A DNA stretch of 38,976 nucleotides, from IMG/VR virus record IMGVR_UViG_3300009370_000071, positions 1 through 38,976 of that record. One strand, 5' to 3'. The stretch comes from a virus. Both the position numbers and the translations under genes were made by a program. Under the pieces are notes generated by a model. The model was not told the DNA's origin. It saw only the letters and a program-made list of their open reading frames with translations, and did no database searches. How positions within the stretch are numbered: position 1 is the stretch's first letter; the number at the start of each line of letters is the position of its first letter. Shown piece after piece: positions 1 through 8,649 of this stretch.

Positions 1-2
1 TA

Positions 3-320
3 CATACAGAAGACGACGATGAAGCAAAGAAGATCGTTAATGCGTTTAACGATGAGAAGCTGGCAATCGAAGAAGGTCGTGAAACGGCTGAATTTGATGT
101 TGATCCAGATGTTGTGGCCCGCATTGCATGCAGAGTGCTTTTCGCTCGTAAGTCTTTTTTCAGAGACCTGCTAAAGCTAATTCCCTTTGTTAGAATACCG
201 CACTCAGGTAACACCGTTAAATCAGCCACTGCAAAAGATGGGTCATACACTATGACCGTTCCTGGGTTTAAGGACATTCGCATTGATGCAGACGAAAGAA
301 CAAAAAAACATTTAAGCTAA
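3..320 (+). CDS. Partial tail-region protein, 5' end missing
   Basis: An open frame enters from the left edge and stops at 320, giving at least 105 residues. The visible part begins with an acidic stretch rich in D and E, followed by a basic/hydrophobic middle and a charged C-terminus. I do not recognise the family. It ends one base before the next gene and lies four genes upstream of the tape measure, so a small tail-assembly or tail-completion role is likely by position only. An internal GTG at 114 could be mistaken for its start, but the frame stays open upstream of it, so a longer gene is more likely. Confidence 0.6.
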   Translation, partial: HTEDDDEAKKIVNAFNDEKLAIEEGRETAEFDVDPDVVARIACRVLFARKSFFRDLLKLIPFVRIPHSGNTVKSATAKDGSYTMTVPGFKDIRIDADERTKKHLS

Positions 321-321
321 C

Positions 322-786
322 ATGAACGACATCGAATTACTTGGTGATCCGGAAGAAGAGGTGGACGCCAAAACGCCTACTACTGAAAGCACATATGTAT
401 CAGCCGGACCACGAGAATGGAACGGTAAAAAATTACATGGGTGGAGCGGTAGGCGTAGAGCAGCAACATTCGAAATAGGTTTCCAGATGTCAGGTTCTTA
501 CCTTGATCCTGTTAGAGTTTTGTATTGTTGCGTTGCTAATGCCATTGCCATTACTCGTATTTTTCAAAATCCCGCTGCTGGTACAGAGATGTTTATTCAG
601 TGGGCTGAGGAAAATAAAGTAATGGGCCCCGATACACCGAATTGGCAATCAGCTTTTGAAGTTGCTCAGCAGATTATTACTGAAGTTGAAAAAGCTGAAT
701 TCGATTCTGGAGAAACAGCGCCTGTAGGTAATGAAATGGGAAATGCGACTGGCCATCATGGCTCGCCTCTTACGAGCGAGGAGTGA
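322..786 (+). CDS. Probable tail assembly chaperone-like protein
   Basis: A 154-residue protein with an acidic N-terminus, a Trp-rich segment near residues 32-43 and a mostly helical middle. The stop overlaps the next start (TGATG at 784-788). In many siphophages one or two small chaperone genes sit between the major tail protein and the tape measure, and this gene has the position and size expected for that. I saw no clear slippery heptanucleotide, so a lambda G/GT-type programmed frameshift is not claimed. The function rests on position; the gene itself is well supported by packing and codon structure. Confidence 0.55.
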   Translation: MNDIELLGDPEEEVDAKTPTTESTYVSAGPREWNGKKLHGWSGRRRAATFEIGFQMSGSYLDPVRVLYCCVANAIAITRIFQNPAAGTEMFIQWAEENKVMGPDTPNWQSAFEVAQQIITEVEKAEFDSGETAPVGNEMGNATGHHGSPLTSEE

Positions 787-953
787 TGGCCGCAACTGAA
801 GGTGCAATAGGTTTCCATGAAGTGGCATTTGAACTTCCATACTCTACAGGAATGCAATTGCTGTGGTCGTATAAAGTGGCGAATGGAGAAAATGTTAGAG
901 CCGTTTCGGCAGATCATGATAGACTACACAATGTAGACGAATTAATAGGGTGA
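786..953 (+). CDS. Small protein downstream of tail chaperone-like gene (55 aa)
   Basis: A 55-codon frame starts at the ATG overlapping the preceding stop (TGATG) and ends in a TGA that overlaps the GTG of the next gene. Overlaps at both ends argue strongly that it is a translated gene. The product is mildly acidic with an aromatic core (residues 26-30 include LLWSY). Small proteins in this slot between chaperone and tape measure are common in siphophages, sometimes as the second chaperone reading frame. Nothing more specific can be said. Confidence 0.6.
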   Translation: MAATEGAIGFHEVAFELPYSTGMQLLWSYKVANGENVRAVSADHDRLHNVDELIG

Positions 954-1537
954 AAACCAGACTTAAAGTAAACAGTAAGAATTTTAACAGGGCTGCGACG
1001 GCGTTTGCGTCTACAATGAAACGTAAAACCATTCCTGATATTCTAAATGAACGCACCCCGTTCGTGTTGTTTGCTGCGATGAAGAATACCCCAAAGGTTG
1101 CAGGGGCGAGAATCACAGCCGAATTAGGAACACCCGCCAATCCTAAAGGTATCGCCCTTGCAATCATCTACAAAAGGGCCAAAGACATGGGTAAAAGATT
1201 AACTGGGAGCCAAGCTAAAAAGAAGGCGGGCGCCATGATAAAGGCCAGACGTGCTGCTGTGCGGTATGTTAGTCTCGGTTGGTTGAAAGCATTGGCCAAA
1301 TGGAAGTCTGTTAGAAAGCCACTAAAACCTACGTCCATAGCGGCCAAGGAAGGGTGGGGTAAACGAGCAACTTCATTTGCACATAGAACTAAATTCAGAA
1401 ATGCTGCACCCGGAGTTAAGCACGGAGTCGATGCTTTAGAAGGTGCTATGGAAGCAGAGTCAAGGAAGCTGCAAGAATGGACGGCAAAAAGAATGCAGCG
1501 CCTTGCGAATAAATATAAAGGCAGAAAGAGAATATAG
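950..1537 (+). CDS. Basic tail-region protein of unknown function
   Basis: A 195-residue, very basic protein rich in Lys, Arg and Ala. The start is a GTG overlapping the previous stop (GTGA at 950-953). It ends 3 bases before the tape measure gene. The segment around residues 45-75 (small residues, Pro-Lys-Gly) may be a compact domain, and the C-terminal third is a long charged helix. I do not recognise a family; location suggests a minor tail or tail-assembly protein. The opposite strand is also open here, which is explained by Ala/Lys-rich codons. Confidence 0.6.
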   Translation: MKTRLKVNSKNFNRAATAFASTMKRKTIPDILNERTPFVLFAAMKNTPKVAGARITAELGTPANPKGIALAIIYKRAKDMGKRLTGSQAKKKAGAMIKARRAAVRYVSLGWLKALAKWKSVRKPLKPTSIAAKEGWGKRATSFAHRTKFRNAAPGVKHGVDALEGAMEAESRKLQEWTAKRMQRLANKYKGRKRI

Positions 1538-1540
1538 CAT

Positions 1541-3724
1541 ATGGCAAAATCCTTTACACTAGACGGCACGCTTCGATTAGATTCACGATCATTTAATCGT
1601 AAGCTGAAAATGGCTACCCGTGGGGCTACTGCATTTGGCAAAAAGTTAGCAAGCATTGGTTTCAGAAGTTTAGCTGTCGGGGCGGCTGCTGCTACTGCAG
1701 CTGCTGTAGGTTTTGGAATAAGCGCAGCTCGTTCCATTGCAGAATTCGGCATGGAGATGTCCAAAGTCAAAGCCCTAACAGGAGCCACAGGTGAGGCATT
1801 CGATAGGTTAACCAGGAAAGCTCGTGAGCTCGGGGCCACGACAGCGTTCTCGGCGTCAGAGGCGGCAGCAGGCATGGCTTTCCTAGCTCAGGCAGGTTTT
1901 AAGACAAACGACATCCTAGCAGCATCTGAGGAGCTTCTTAACCTAGCTGCCGCAGGTGGATTAGAACTAGCAGAAGCAATGGATATCGCTTCAAACATAA
2001 TGACTCCATTTGGCATGGCTGCTGCCGAAGCCGGTCGTGTGGCGGATGTACTGGCTCTAACAGCGGGTAGCGCAAACACTAACGTGGCTCAACTTGGGGA
2101 AGCGTTCAAAAAGGTTGCGCCCATATCAAACCAATTGGGGATTAGTTTTGAAGAAACAGCTGCAGCCATTGGAGTGTTAGGAAATTCAGGCATTCAAGCT
2201 AGTGACGCTGGCACTGCACTGAAAAACATTATGGCTCGTCTTGTAAAACCAACAGGTGAAGTCCGACAAGGATTGAAACTGCTTGGGATAACTGCTGATG
2301 AGGTGAATCCAGCCACGCATAGCTTGGTGGAAATCTTTGAGACGTTTAATAAAGCTGCTACAGTAACTAACGACCGTGCTAAACTTGCGGCAGCTGGAGT
2401 AGGCATCTTTGGATTACGAGCTAATGCCGCAGGTGGAGTTCTTATTCAAACAGTGGGTGGGGTGAAGGGGCTTAATGCCGAGCTTTTGAAAGCAAATGGA
2501 TCAGCAAAGAAAATGGCTGACACCATGTTAGATAATCTAGGTGGTGATTTGAAAATTGTTAAGTCTGCGTTCGAAGAATTAAAGTTGGCTATAGGTGAAG
2601 GCGGCTTAACCAGTGTTCTTCGAGAAGCAACAAAATGGGCCACCGACTTAATGAGAAGTTTTGTAGAATCGGGGAAGGCACTGAAAGTGGGGAAAGCAAT
2701 ACGTGAAGCAGCAGATGCATTCAGAGGCGCATTTGATAATTCAGACCAAGCAATAACTACATTGAAAGCTGGGTTAGAGTATGCAGTCACAGCCATGATC
2801 TATCATATGCACAAAGGATTCTCCGGTGCGATTGGTCTTCTTGCTGAGGGAACAGCAACTTGGTGGGGTGGGATGAAAACACAAGCGCTTGGGTGGGCCA
2901 GGCTTATTGGGAGCGCCCTTGGTCATGCTGCGATGTCGGTAGTTGGGATGCTACAGGTTGGTTTTGCTGGAATCATAACTACATTCAGCGCTGGGTTGCA
3001 CTTTGTGGTTCAGGAAATTCTCATCGGGATCAGTCAGATTCCTGGGCTAGGGAAGCTCATCATGGGAGATGACTTTGAATCCAAAACAAAAAGTTTTGAG
3101 GAGATGGCTCAATCCCACTTTAAAACAATCAGTGGTGCAATTGGGCTTGAAGGAAATAAGAAACTGGTGAATGCACTGGAAGAGCAGATGACTGAAGCTG
3201 CATTGGAAGTGCAAGACGGCGCGCATGCAGTTGCGAATTGGATGAAAGGTCTTGCAGATGGATCCACTAAAGAAGCGGCGCGGAAGAAGTTTCTTACAGA
3301 ATGGCAGAAACTAGTTGATGCAGGGCTGAAAGCCAGAATTGGGCCAGAAGGTAAAGTTGGAGACGCACCAGCAGTGGAACCGGGGAAGGACGTGGAAATG
3401 AATGCTAAGGGCCAGCTCATATTGAAAGGCCAAAAGGATGAAAGAGGAAAGCACTGGCAGGACAACTGGAAATCTCGGCTGCAAGGTTCTGGCGGTTTGC
3501 AAAACTCGGGCGGGCTTGATATTAGTCAAGGACTTGAAAAAACAACTCCAGGAGCTGGTAGAGGGTACAACCAAGTCAGACGTGGAGATGCTAAACGAAA
3601 GAAGGCTGCTGCGGCCGCTGCAAAGAAAAAGGCTGAAGAAGAGAAATTGGACCGTGAACGTAATGGTCTTTTACAAGAGCAGAATAGGATTCTCAAAGAC
3701 GCGTTAGGAGGCGCACCTGCATAA
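1541..3724 (+). CDS. Phage tail tape measure protein
   Basis: A 727-residue protein that sets tail length and is threaded through the tail tube. After a short N-terminal region it has an Ala-rich hydrophobic stretch (about residues 47-66). It then shows the conserved tape-measure core (PhageMin_Tail/TIGR01760 type) at about residues 75-300, with recognisable pieces such as LGATTAFSASEAAAGM, AQAGF and AFKKVAP. A hydrophobic region follows at about residues 405-510, and the C-terminus is a Lys/Ala/Glu coiled coil. Using the usual rule of about 1.5 angstrom per residue, the tail would be near 100 nm. It starts 3 bases after the previous stop with no strong Shine-Dalgarno. An Ala/Lys-rich sequence creates long spurious frames on the other strand. 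Confidence 0.93.
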   Translation: MAKSFTLDGTLRLDSRSFNRKLKMATRGATAFGKKLASIGFRSLAVGAAAATAAAVGFGISAARSIAEFGMEMSKVKALTGATGEAFDRLTRKARELGATTAFSASEAAAGMAFLAQAGFKTNDILAASEELLNLAAAGGLELAEAMDIASNIMTPFGMAAAEAGRVADVLALTAGSANTNVAQLGEAFKKVAPISNQLGISFEETAAAIGVLGNSGIQASDAGTALKNIMARLVKPTGEVRQGLKLLGITADEVNPATHSLVEIFETFNKAATVTNDRAKLAAAGVGIFGLRANAAGGVLIQTVGGVKGLNAELLKANGSAKKMADTMLDNLGGDLKIVKSAFEELKLAIGEGGLTSVLREATKWATDLMRSFVESGKALKVGKAIREAADAFRGAFDNSDQAITTLKAGLEYAVTAMIYHMHKGFSGAIGLLAEGTATWWGGMKTQALGWARLIGSALGHAAMSVVGMLQVGFAGIITTFSAGLHFVVQEILIGISQIPGLGKLIMGDDFESKTKSFEEMAQSHFKTISGAIGLEGNKKLVNALEEQMTEAALEVQDGAHAVANWMKGLADGSTKEAARKKFLTEWQKLVDAGLKARIGPEGKVGDAPAVEPGKDVEMNAKGQLILKGQKDERGKHWQDNWKSRLQGSGGLQNSGGLDISQGLEKTTPGAGRGYNQVRRGDAKRKKAAAAAAKKKAEEEKLDRERNGLLQEQNRILKDALGGAPA

Positions 3725-3728
3725 ACAA

Positions 3729-4388
3729 ATGTCAATCGAATATCTTGGTAGTTTAAAATCAAAAGCCACGCTTCATCTTCAAGCAGGTGCAGAATGGAAT
3801 AGTACAGGGGAAGGGCTGGACGTTCTAACAGAGAAGTATATGGGGCCACTCGCGGCGAAATATTCATTTCTTATAACAAGAAAACTTGGTGCTAGGCATA
3901 CCAAATATCCTTCTCTGTACCTTACAGAAATCACAGAAGAGGTGGGCAGAAGTTTTACCGCAATAACGTTAAGGTGGCTTGGTGACAAAAATCCTAATGA
4001 AGTTCCTCAACCTAAATTGCAACGACGCACAGCGGTTAAAACTGCCTCGGCAACTACGACTACCCCAAATGTTGCAGTTCGAGATGTAACATACGTGTCT
4101 CCAGAAATTGTATGGACGTATGCTACTGACAAAGAGATTCTCAGCGCGCAGCAATCTCCTGTAGGGACAGTTCCTGGTTTTGCCGAAGAGATTCTTCGTG
4201 ATGTTATTACGGTGGAATCCGATGGAGACAATATTAGATACCCTGGTTCAGCACCTGCAGGCTTAGTTAGTGCACTCACTATGTCTGCTGCTTGGAGGCT
4301 GGCTACGCTAACGTCTGATGCAATAAAATACACTCCATACTGGACCAACCAAGAAGTGTGGGCATGGGAATATCCGCAAGGTGCGTAA
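3729..4388 (+). CDS. Distal tail protein, unknown family
   Basis: A 219-residue protein directly after the tape measure, with an A-rich leader (ATAAACAA) and an ATGA-like overlap with the next gene. The N-terminal half is beta-rich, followed by a Thr/Ala linker near residues 104-112 and a second domain ending in a Trp-rich tail. Proteins in this slot are usually distal tail or tail-tip components. No motif allows a family name. Confidence 0.6.
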   Translation: MSIEYLGSLKSKATLHLQAGAEWNSTGEGLDVLTEKYMGPLAAKYSFLITRKLGARHTKYPSLYLTEITEEVGRSFTAITLRWLGDKNPNEVPQPKLQRRTAVKTASATTTTPNVAVRDVTYVSPEIVWTYATDKEILSAQQSPVGTVPGFAEEILRDVITVESDGDNIRYPGSAPAGLVSALTMSAAWRLATLTSDAIKYTPYWTNQEVWAWEYPQGA

Positions 4389-5035
4389 TGATTGAACTTC
4401 CAGATCCCCCGAAAATTAATTTCCTGCACAGGGCACTTGCCCCTTTGTGGGTGTATCTTAAACGTTCACGTCTTATCTTTGGTCCTGGTATTCGATTTTC
4501 AGAAGCAGGTGTTTGCGGAACTTTTATTGATGTTGACCCAACATACATTCCTGCTTTTCAATTCAAGGCTCAAAAAGTTGGAAGCAACAAAATAAAAATT
4601 TGCAGTGGATACGTTACTTTTCCAGAAGGGAACGAAGATCCATTGGTTTCCAAGAATTTAGAGATAGATGAAACCGATCCATTCACCATTACTGCAAACA
4701 GTTCCATCTGGTTAAAACTAACTTACACCCTTGCACAGCAGTCTCATACTTGGGTTGTCGATGAAGATTATACAGAACACCATTTGACAATGTGGCGACT
4801 GGATGAATGTACTTTTGATGAATACGAATTAAAGGGTGAACTAGATCCACCCACCCCAGGAACTGACGATCCCGTAACCCCTTTTACAACTGGTACGTTA
4901 TGGTATGAAATATGCAAGATCAATTGGAATGCTACGCTGGGTGAAGCGAGTGTTTTAAACCAAATAGTTCGTGGCCCAATTCAATTACCCGATCTAACAG
5001 AAGGGAAACTTGCTGCCACCTACACTCCCCCGTAA
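4388..5035 (+). CDS. Tail-tip region structural protein, unknown family
   Basis: A 215-residue protein; the ATG shares its A with the preceding TAA stop, which is preferred to an upstream in-frame ATG at 4358 lying inside the previous gene. The composition is aromatic and acidic with many Thr and Pro residues, and predicted mostly beta, as in tail-tip and receptor-side proteins. A Pro/Asp-rich loop lies near residues 157-165. The neighbour downstream is another beta-rich structural protein. Function is by position only. Confidence 0.6.
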   Translation: MIELPDPPKINFLHRALAPLWVYLKRSRLIFGPGIRFSEAGVCGTFIDVDPTYIPAFQFKAQKVGSNKIKICSGYVTFPEGNEDPLVSKNLEIDETDPFTITANSSIWLKLTYTLAQQSHTWVVDEDYTEHHLTMWRLDECTFDEYELKGELDPPTPGTDDPVTPFTTGTLWYEICKINWNATLGEASVLNQIVRGPIQLPDLTEGKLAATYTPP

Positions 5036-5078
5036 TTTCATTAACACAGAAATCACCCCTTTATCCAAACCACAAATC

Positions 5079-5107
5079 TGTTAGAATAAAACGAAAGGAA
5101 TTTTACT
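5079..5107 (+). promoter_or_regulatory. Leader with TGTTAGA heptamer and Shine-Dalgarno-like AAAGGA
   Basis: The 72-base gap before the 5108 gene contains one copy of the heptamer TGTTAGA (5079-5085) followed by AAAACGAAAGGAAT. AAAGGA lies about 10 bases before the ATG and is one of the few Shine-Dalgarno-like boxes in the window. No convincing -35/-10 pair was found. A similar heptamer plus A-rich leader precedes the genes at 17809 and 31647. Confidence 0.3.
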
Positions 5108-6145
5108 ATGGCAAACATACGTAAACTAATCATTGACATTACTGACTCCAGTAAGACTGGACTTGTTAGAACTGAAACGTCAACAGTAATAACAAAGTTG
5201 GCACCGATCATGGACGGTGATACTGAAACCGTTCAAATTTATCCGGTAGAACCGAGCGGCGTTACTAATTCACCGTGGCAATCGGTTGACTGGAGTTCCG
5301 ATGCAATCAAACTAGGTGTTGGGCTTCGTACAGCCGAGAAGCCAACGGGTGGAACATTTACGGTTACTGACGGAGCAGGGTATGCTACGTCAGCCCTTGC
5401 GTTTGATGTATCCACAGCAGATTTAGCGACTGCATTGAACGGTCTGTATCAGATTAACACTGAAGGCGGCGTTACTGTTACTGGCACAGTCGGTGACTAC
5501 TACATTATCACATATGTTACCGCTGGTGCAAAGACCGCAATAGGTAGTGCTGACGGCACCCTTTTAACTCCGTATGGAACAGCGTCTGTTAGCGAAATTG
5601 TTGCAGGCGCAAGCGGTGTAAAAGAAAAGTGGCTCTTGCTTATACGAGCTAATGAACTAGTGGAAGAGGGAACATGGGCTGCAGTAGCTGCAGTAGCAAA
5701 AAGTGTTACGGTCGTCTCTGCTGGCTCTGGATCTACTACAGGGGTTCAGACTTTTGATTTTAGTCGTCCTGCAGTTGGTGGAGTGTTCAACATCGAGTTT
5801 AACTCCGTAACAAAATGGTTTGATTGGAATGCTACTGTTGCTCAAGTTCAAGCTGCCTTTGGATCAGACTATGCAGTCACGGGCAACGACGGCGGTCCTT
5901 GGACCATTGAAAAAGTTGCTAACGGCGCAGTGGCTACGGGGGACATGGATGTTTCTAAACTCGATGCATTGGATGGTTGGCAAGCTACCGTTAAGATGAA
6001 CACTCCTGCAATGGTTCAGTATATGTTAGACCAAACAGAAACTGAAGTCATTCAATATCTTGAAGTTCAAGCGGGAACAGCAGCAGCTCCGCTCACTGTA
6101 TACCAAGACGAAGTAACGGTAACCAAGGATGTAATCAATCAATAG
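5108..6145 (+). CDS. Beta-rich tail structural protein with two internal pseudo-repeats
   Basis: A 345-residue protein rich in Thr, Val, Gly and Ala. Two weakly similar segments, about residues 78-155 and 205-275, each contain a Gly-x-Phe strand, an alternating A/L helix around D-x-x-T-A, then a V-T-G hairpin. This suggests a duplicated fold. The C-terminus is acidic and polar. It is the last gene before the lysis cassette, a position often held by tail fibre, baseplate or receptor-side proteins. It has the best Shine-Dalgarno in the tail region. A precise role cannot be assigned. Confidence 0.6.
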   Translation: MANIRKLIIDITDSSKTGLVRTETSTVITKLAPIMDGDTETVQIYPVEPSGVTNSPWQSVDWSSDAIKLGVGLRTAEKPTGGTFTVTDGAGYATSALAFDVSTADLATALNGLYQINTEGGVTVTGTVGDYYIITYVTAGAKTAIGSADGTLLTPYGTASVSEIVAGASGVKEKWLLLIRANELVEEGTWAAVAAVAKSVTVVSAGSGSTTGVQTFDFSRPAVGGVFNIEFNSVTKWFDWNATVAQVQAAFGSDYAVTGNDGGPWTIEKVANGAVATGDMDVSKLDALDGWQATVKMNTPAMVQYMLDQTETEVIQYLEVQAGTAAAPLTVYQDEVTVTKDVINQ

Positions 6146-6157
6146 TAATTTAAAACC

Positions 6158-6361
6158 ATGGACGAAAACGAAACCAAAAATGTATTAACGAGCAAGACTG
6201 CCGTCGGCAATCTTTTAATTGCAATCGTTGCGGCCTTTGTACCTAGTGCAAAGGATTTTATCACAGCCAACCCCGAGGCGTCAGTTGCATTTATTTCTGC
6301 ACTGAACATAGTTCTCCGGTTGCTCACCAAGAAAGGCGTGCACATAGTGAAGGATTTTTAA
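6158..6361 (+). CDS. Holin-like small membrane protein
   Basis: A 67-residue protein with a charged N-terminus, a hydrophobic segment at about residues 17-33, a short polar loop (KDFITANPEA) and a second hydrophobic segment at about residues 42-55, then a basic tail. Two short membrane helices and position immediately upstream of a lipoprotein and an endolysin fit a small class II-like holin, which would permeabilise the inner membrane to release the endolysin. Similar small phage proteins with an 'N-V-L-R-L-L-T' end are often annotated as holin or unknown. The leader is A-rich without Shine-Dalgarno. Confidence 0.5.
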   Translation: MDENETKNVLTSKTAVGNLLIAIVAAFVPSAKDFITANPEASVAFISALNIVLRLLTKKGVHIVKDF

Positions 6362-6362
6362 G

Positions 6363-6722
6363 ATGAAATCATTCGTATGTATTGCACTTCTTGCACTTCT
6401 TACTTCATGCAGTAGTTTTTCACCAGACATTAAAACCACCGCTGACGGGTGCATACTTGTCGGCAGTGAGTTTGGAGAAGGTGAGAACAAACAGAAAGCA
6501 TGGGTGGGAATATGCAATGATGATAGGCTTGTAGTTGAATGGGAATCTTTGCAACACCCCAGTATTGGCGATGCTTTGGTACGAGCTACGCGCTATGTGT
6601 CAGGCGAGTATTCCATTGAATACAATACTGGAAACGGTTGGGCTGGCTGGTCATCCAAGTCAGGTATTCATATTGGCCCAATGCCAGAACCTGCTGCAGA
6701 GTTTCTTCCATTCGAATACTAA
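6363..6722 (+). CDS. Lipoprotein in lysis cassette
   Basis: A 119-residue protein with a classic lipoprotein signal: MK, a hydrophobic core at residues 4-13, then a lipobox L-T-S-C with Cys16 followed by Ser-Ser. The mature domain is about 103 residues, mostly beta with several Trp. It sits between a holin-like gene and the endolysin, so it could be an outer-membrane spanin-type or superinfection/lysis lipoprotein. It is longer than most outer spanins and no coiled-coil partner is embedded in its frame. The signal implies a diderm host. Confidence 0.65.
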   Translation: MKSFVCIALLALLTSCSSFSPDIKTTADGCILVGSEFGEGENKQKAWVGICNDDRLVVEWESLQHPSIGDALVRATRYVSGEYSIEYNTGNGWAGWSSKSGIHIGPMPEPAAEFLPFEY

Positions 6723-6724
6723 CA

Positions 6725-7369
6725 GTGGCTGAGGATCTTTCCAAGTTGTCTCAGCCTCTCGCGCGGCTCGTACAAATCGGGCTGCGCGAACTGTCTTTTT
6801 ATAATGGTACAACAAAAGGTTTACCCGGGCCCAAGACTCAAGCTGCATACACCTCTTATCTTTCCTCACTACTTAAATCTTCATCCCTAGCTGATGTAGT
6901 TGCACTCACCGCCGAATCACAAGTGGGAGTTGAAGAAGAGGGTAACAATGGCGGGCCAGAAGTTAAGATGTATCAGCAAGCAACTTGGTACGCCCCCGGC
7001 CCTTGGCCTTGGTGTGCAGCTTTTGTATGCTGGTGTGTTAAGATTGCAACACAGAACTGGGCGCTTAACGAAGGCGGCAAATTCAGTAAGGCACTCCCCA
7101 CAACACCTGGAGCATTTAAATTTGAACGGTGGGCCAGCAAAGAAGGCATTACGCTTATCAAACCAATCAATGGTGCATTAGCTAAACGTGGTGACATAGT
7201 GGTGTTTAAGTTTTCTCACATAGGCATTGTGGTAAAAGATCAAACGACAACTGGTTCACCTATCAGTACAGTGGAAGGTAATACAAACCCTGCAGGTGGG
7301 AGGGAAGGAGACGGGGTGTATGCCAAAGACAGGAAACAAAAACACATACGAAGTTTAATACGAGTATGA
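6725..7369 (+). CDS. Endolysin: peptidoglycan-binding region plus CHAP domain
   Basis: The product is 214 residues if translation starts at the GTG at 6725, two bases after the lipoprotein stop. An upstream ATG in the same frame (6638) lies inside the lipoprotein gene and is less likely. Residues 10-45 resemble a PG_binding_1 repeat (V-Q-I-G-L-R-E-L, then G-L-P-G-P-K-T). Residues 90-190 form a CHAP-type cysteine amidase/peptidase: Cys97 in W-P-W-C-A-A-F, His165 in S-H-I-G-I-V, and Asn186 in E-G-N-T-N. It would cleave peptidoglycan cross-links after holin action. There is no signal peptide, so it depends on the holin. Confidence 0.88.
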   Translation: MAEDLSKLSQPLARLVQIGLRELSFYNGTTKGLPGPKTQAAYTSYLSSLLKSSSLADVVALTAESQVGVEEEGNNGGPEVKMYQQATWYAPGPWPWCAAFVCWCVKIATQNWALNEGGKFSKALPTTPGAFKFERWASKEGITLIKPINGALAKRGDIVVFKFSHIGIVVKDQTTTGSPISTVEGNTNPAGGREGDGVYAKDRKQKHIRSLIRV

Positions 7370-7403
7370 AAGCGGCGATCAAATAAACAAATGAACCACC
7401 CCC

Positions 7404-7700
7404 ATGCCCCTGCCCAAAACTATACACATAGCGGGCGTGCCCATAAAAATTGTTGTCGATGATTTAAGCGACGACGAGTGTTTCGGCTACTACAGTCATG
7501 ATCGGAAGATGATTGTCATCTCCCACGTGTTGGTAGGTAAGAAACTATTTGACACGGTCAGACACGAAATGATGGAAGCGGCGCTGTGCCTTTCCGGAGT
7601 TGGTTTCTGTGAGACCATGGAGCAAGAAGCAATTGTGAGGTGTATGGAAGAAGTATTCTTTCCTGCGTGGGATAGATTTCAAAAAAGAATGAACCGATAA
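7404..7700 (+). CDS. Small zincin-like protein with degenerate HExxH
   Basis: A 98-residue protein with the layout of small phage zinc-peptidase-like proteins: an N-terminal beta hairpin, a 'D-R-K-M-I-V-I-S' strand, then a helix containing R-H-E-M-M-E-A at about residues 53-59. In the active family this helix carries HExxH; here the second His is replaced by Glu, so metal-dependent catalysis is doubtful. The C-terminal helix is acidic and aromatic. It lies 34 bases after the endolysin and one base before the phosphoesterase gene. The family link is inferred from the pattern. Confidence 0.5.
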   Translation: MPLPKTIHIAGVPIKIVVDDLSDDECFGYYSHDRKMIVISHVLVGKKLFDTVRHEMMEAALCLSGVGFCETMEQEAIVRCMEEVFFPAWDRFQKRMNR

Positions 7701-7701
7701 T

Positions 7702-8613
7702 ATGGAAACCAAATTTATTGTTACTCACAGAGGGAAAGTCCCGGTAATAGAATGGCCAGATCCCATTGGGTTTAACGGGTCTGTTCGAATGCTTCTACAG
7801 TTTGATGAGCATTGGGACAACCCGCACTCTAATCAAATGTTGATTGCTAAACATATGCAAGATGCAGTTGATGAAGGAGCGCCGATCATTAAAGGCGGCG
7901 ATACCTTTTGTTGTATGCAAGGTCGCTATGATCCTCGGCGGGCAAGGAGGGGTGTAAGACCCGAACACGATTATCCTAATTATGTTGATCGGTTGGTTTC
8001 AGGCTACGCTGAGTTCGCTGAGTTCGCAGCCCCGAACATTGCTTTTATGGGAAGAGGTAATCATGAGCTGGCGATCCTTAAAAACCTGGAGACGGATCTC
8101 ATAGAAAGAACAGCTGAACGATTACGAGTTGTCGGTTCACCAGTACATACATCTGGAATTGGTGGGTGGATCCTCATAAGGCTAAACGTAACGGCAACCG
8201 TCAAACTCTGCGTACCCATATTCTTCCATCATGGTTATGGTGGGGGCGGACCAGTAACGAAAGGAGTAATCCAAACCAATCGTAGAGCAGTATACTTGCC
8301 AGATGCTCAGGTGGTGATCTCTGGACACGTTCATGAAGAGTGGTCAGTGGTGCAAGCCCGGGACCGCATAAATATAAAAACCGGTCGTGTTTACCAAGAT
8401 GAACAACTGCACGTATGTGTACCAACATACAAGGATGAATATGATCCTGAGAATTCATCTTGGCACAGTCTCAATGGTCGTCCCCCAAAACCTGTGGGCG
8501 GAACTTGGTTAGAGTTCACCGTGCAAAAAGGATTTGATGGAATACAGAAATCAGATAATCGTGGGCCGTTACCAAGATGGCATGCCGTAGCGAATGCAAA
8601 ACGATTAAAATAA
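7702..8613 (+). CDS. Calcineurin-like metallophosphoesterase
   Basis: A 303-residue protein with the ordered metal-binding motifs of the metallophosphoesterase superfamily: D35-x-H37, G-G-D67, G-R-G-N120-H121-E, H176-H177-G and G-H209-V-H211. These ligate two metals and hydrolyse phosphoester bonds. Phage members act on nucleotides, nucleic-acid ends or phosphoproteins, and the substrate cannot be told here. Residues 70-95 are an Arg-rich insertion between motifs. It starts one base after the previous stop, suggesting translational coupling. Confidence 0.88.
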   Translation: METKFIVTHRGKVPVIEWPDPIGFNGSVRMLLQFDEHWDNPHSNQMLIAKHMQDAVDEGAPIIKGGDTFCCMQGRYDPRRARRGVRPEHDYPNYVDRLVSGYAEFAEFAAPNIAFMGRGNHELAILKNLETDLIERTAERLRVVGSPVHTSGIGGWILIRLNVTATVKLCVPIFFHHGYGGGGPVTKGVIQTNRRAVYLPDAQVVISGHVHEEWSVVQARDRINIKTGRVYQDEQLHVCVPTYKDEYDPENSSWHSLNGRPPKPVGGTWLEFTVQKGFDGIQKSDNRGPLPRWHAVANAKRLK

Positions 8614-8649
8614 TCCAGTCGTTGATTTTAATGCTCCACTGCTTGTGCT

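Noticed and set aside
1168-1875. Long open frame on the minus strand opposite the tape measure
   Set aside because: It mirrors Ala/Lys-rich codons of the + strand genes and has no start context or family motif.
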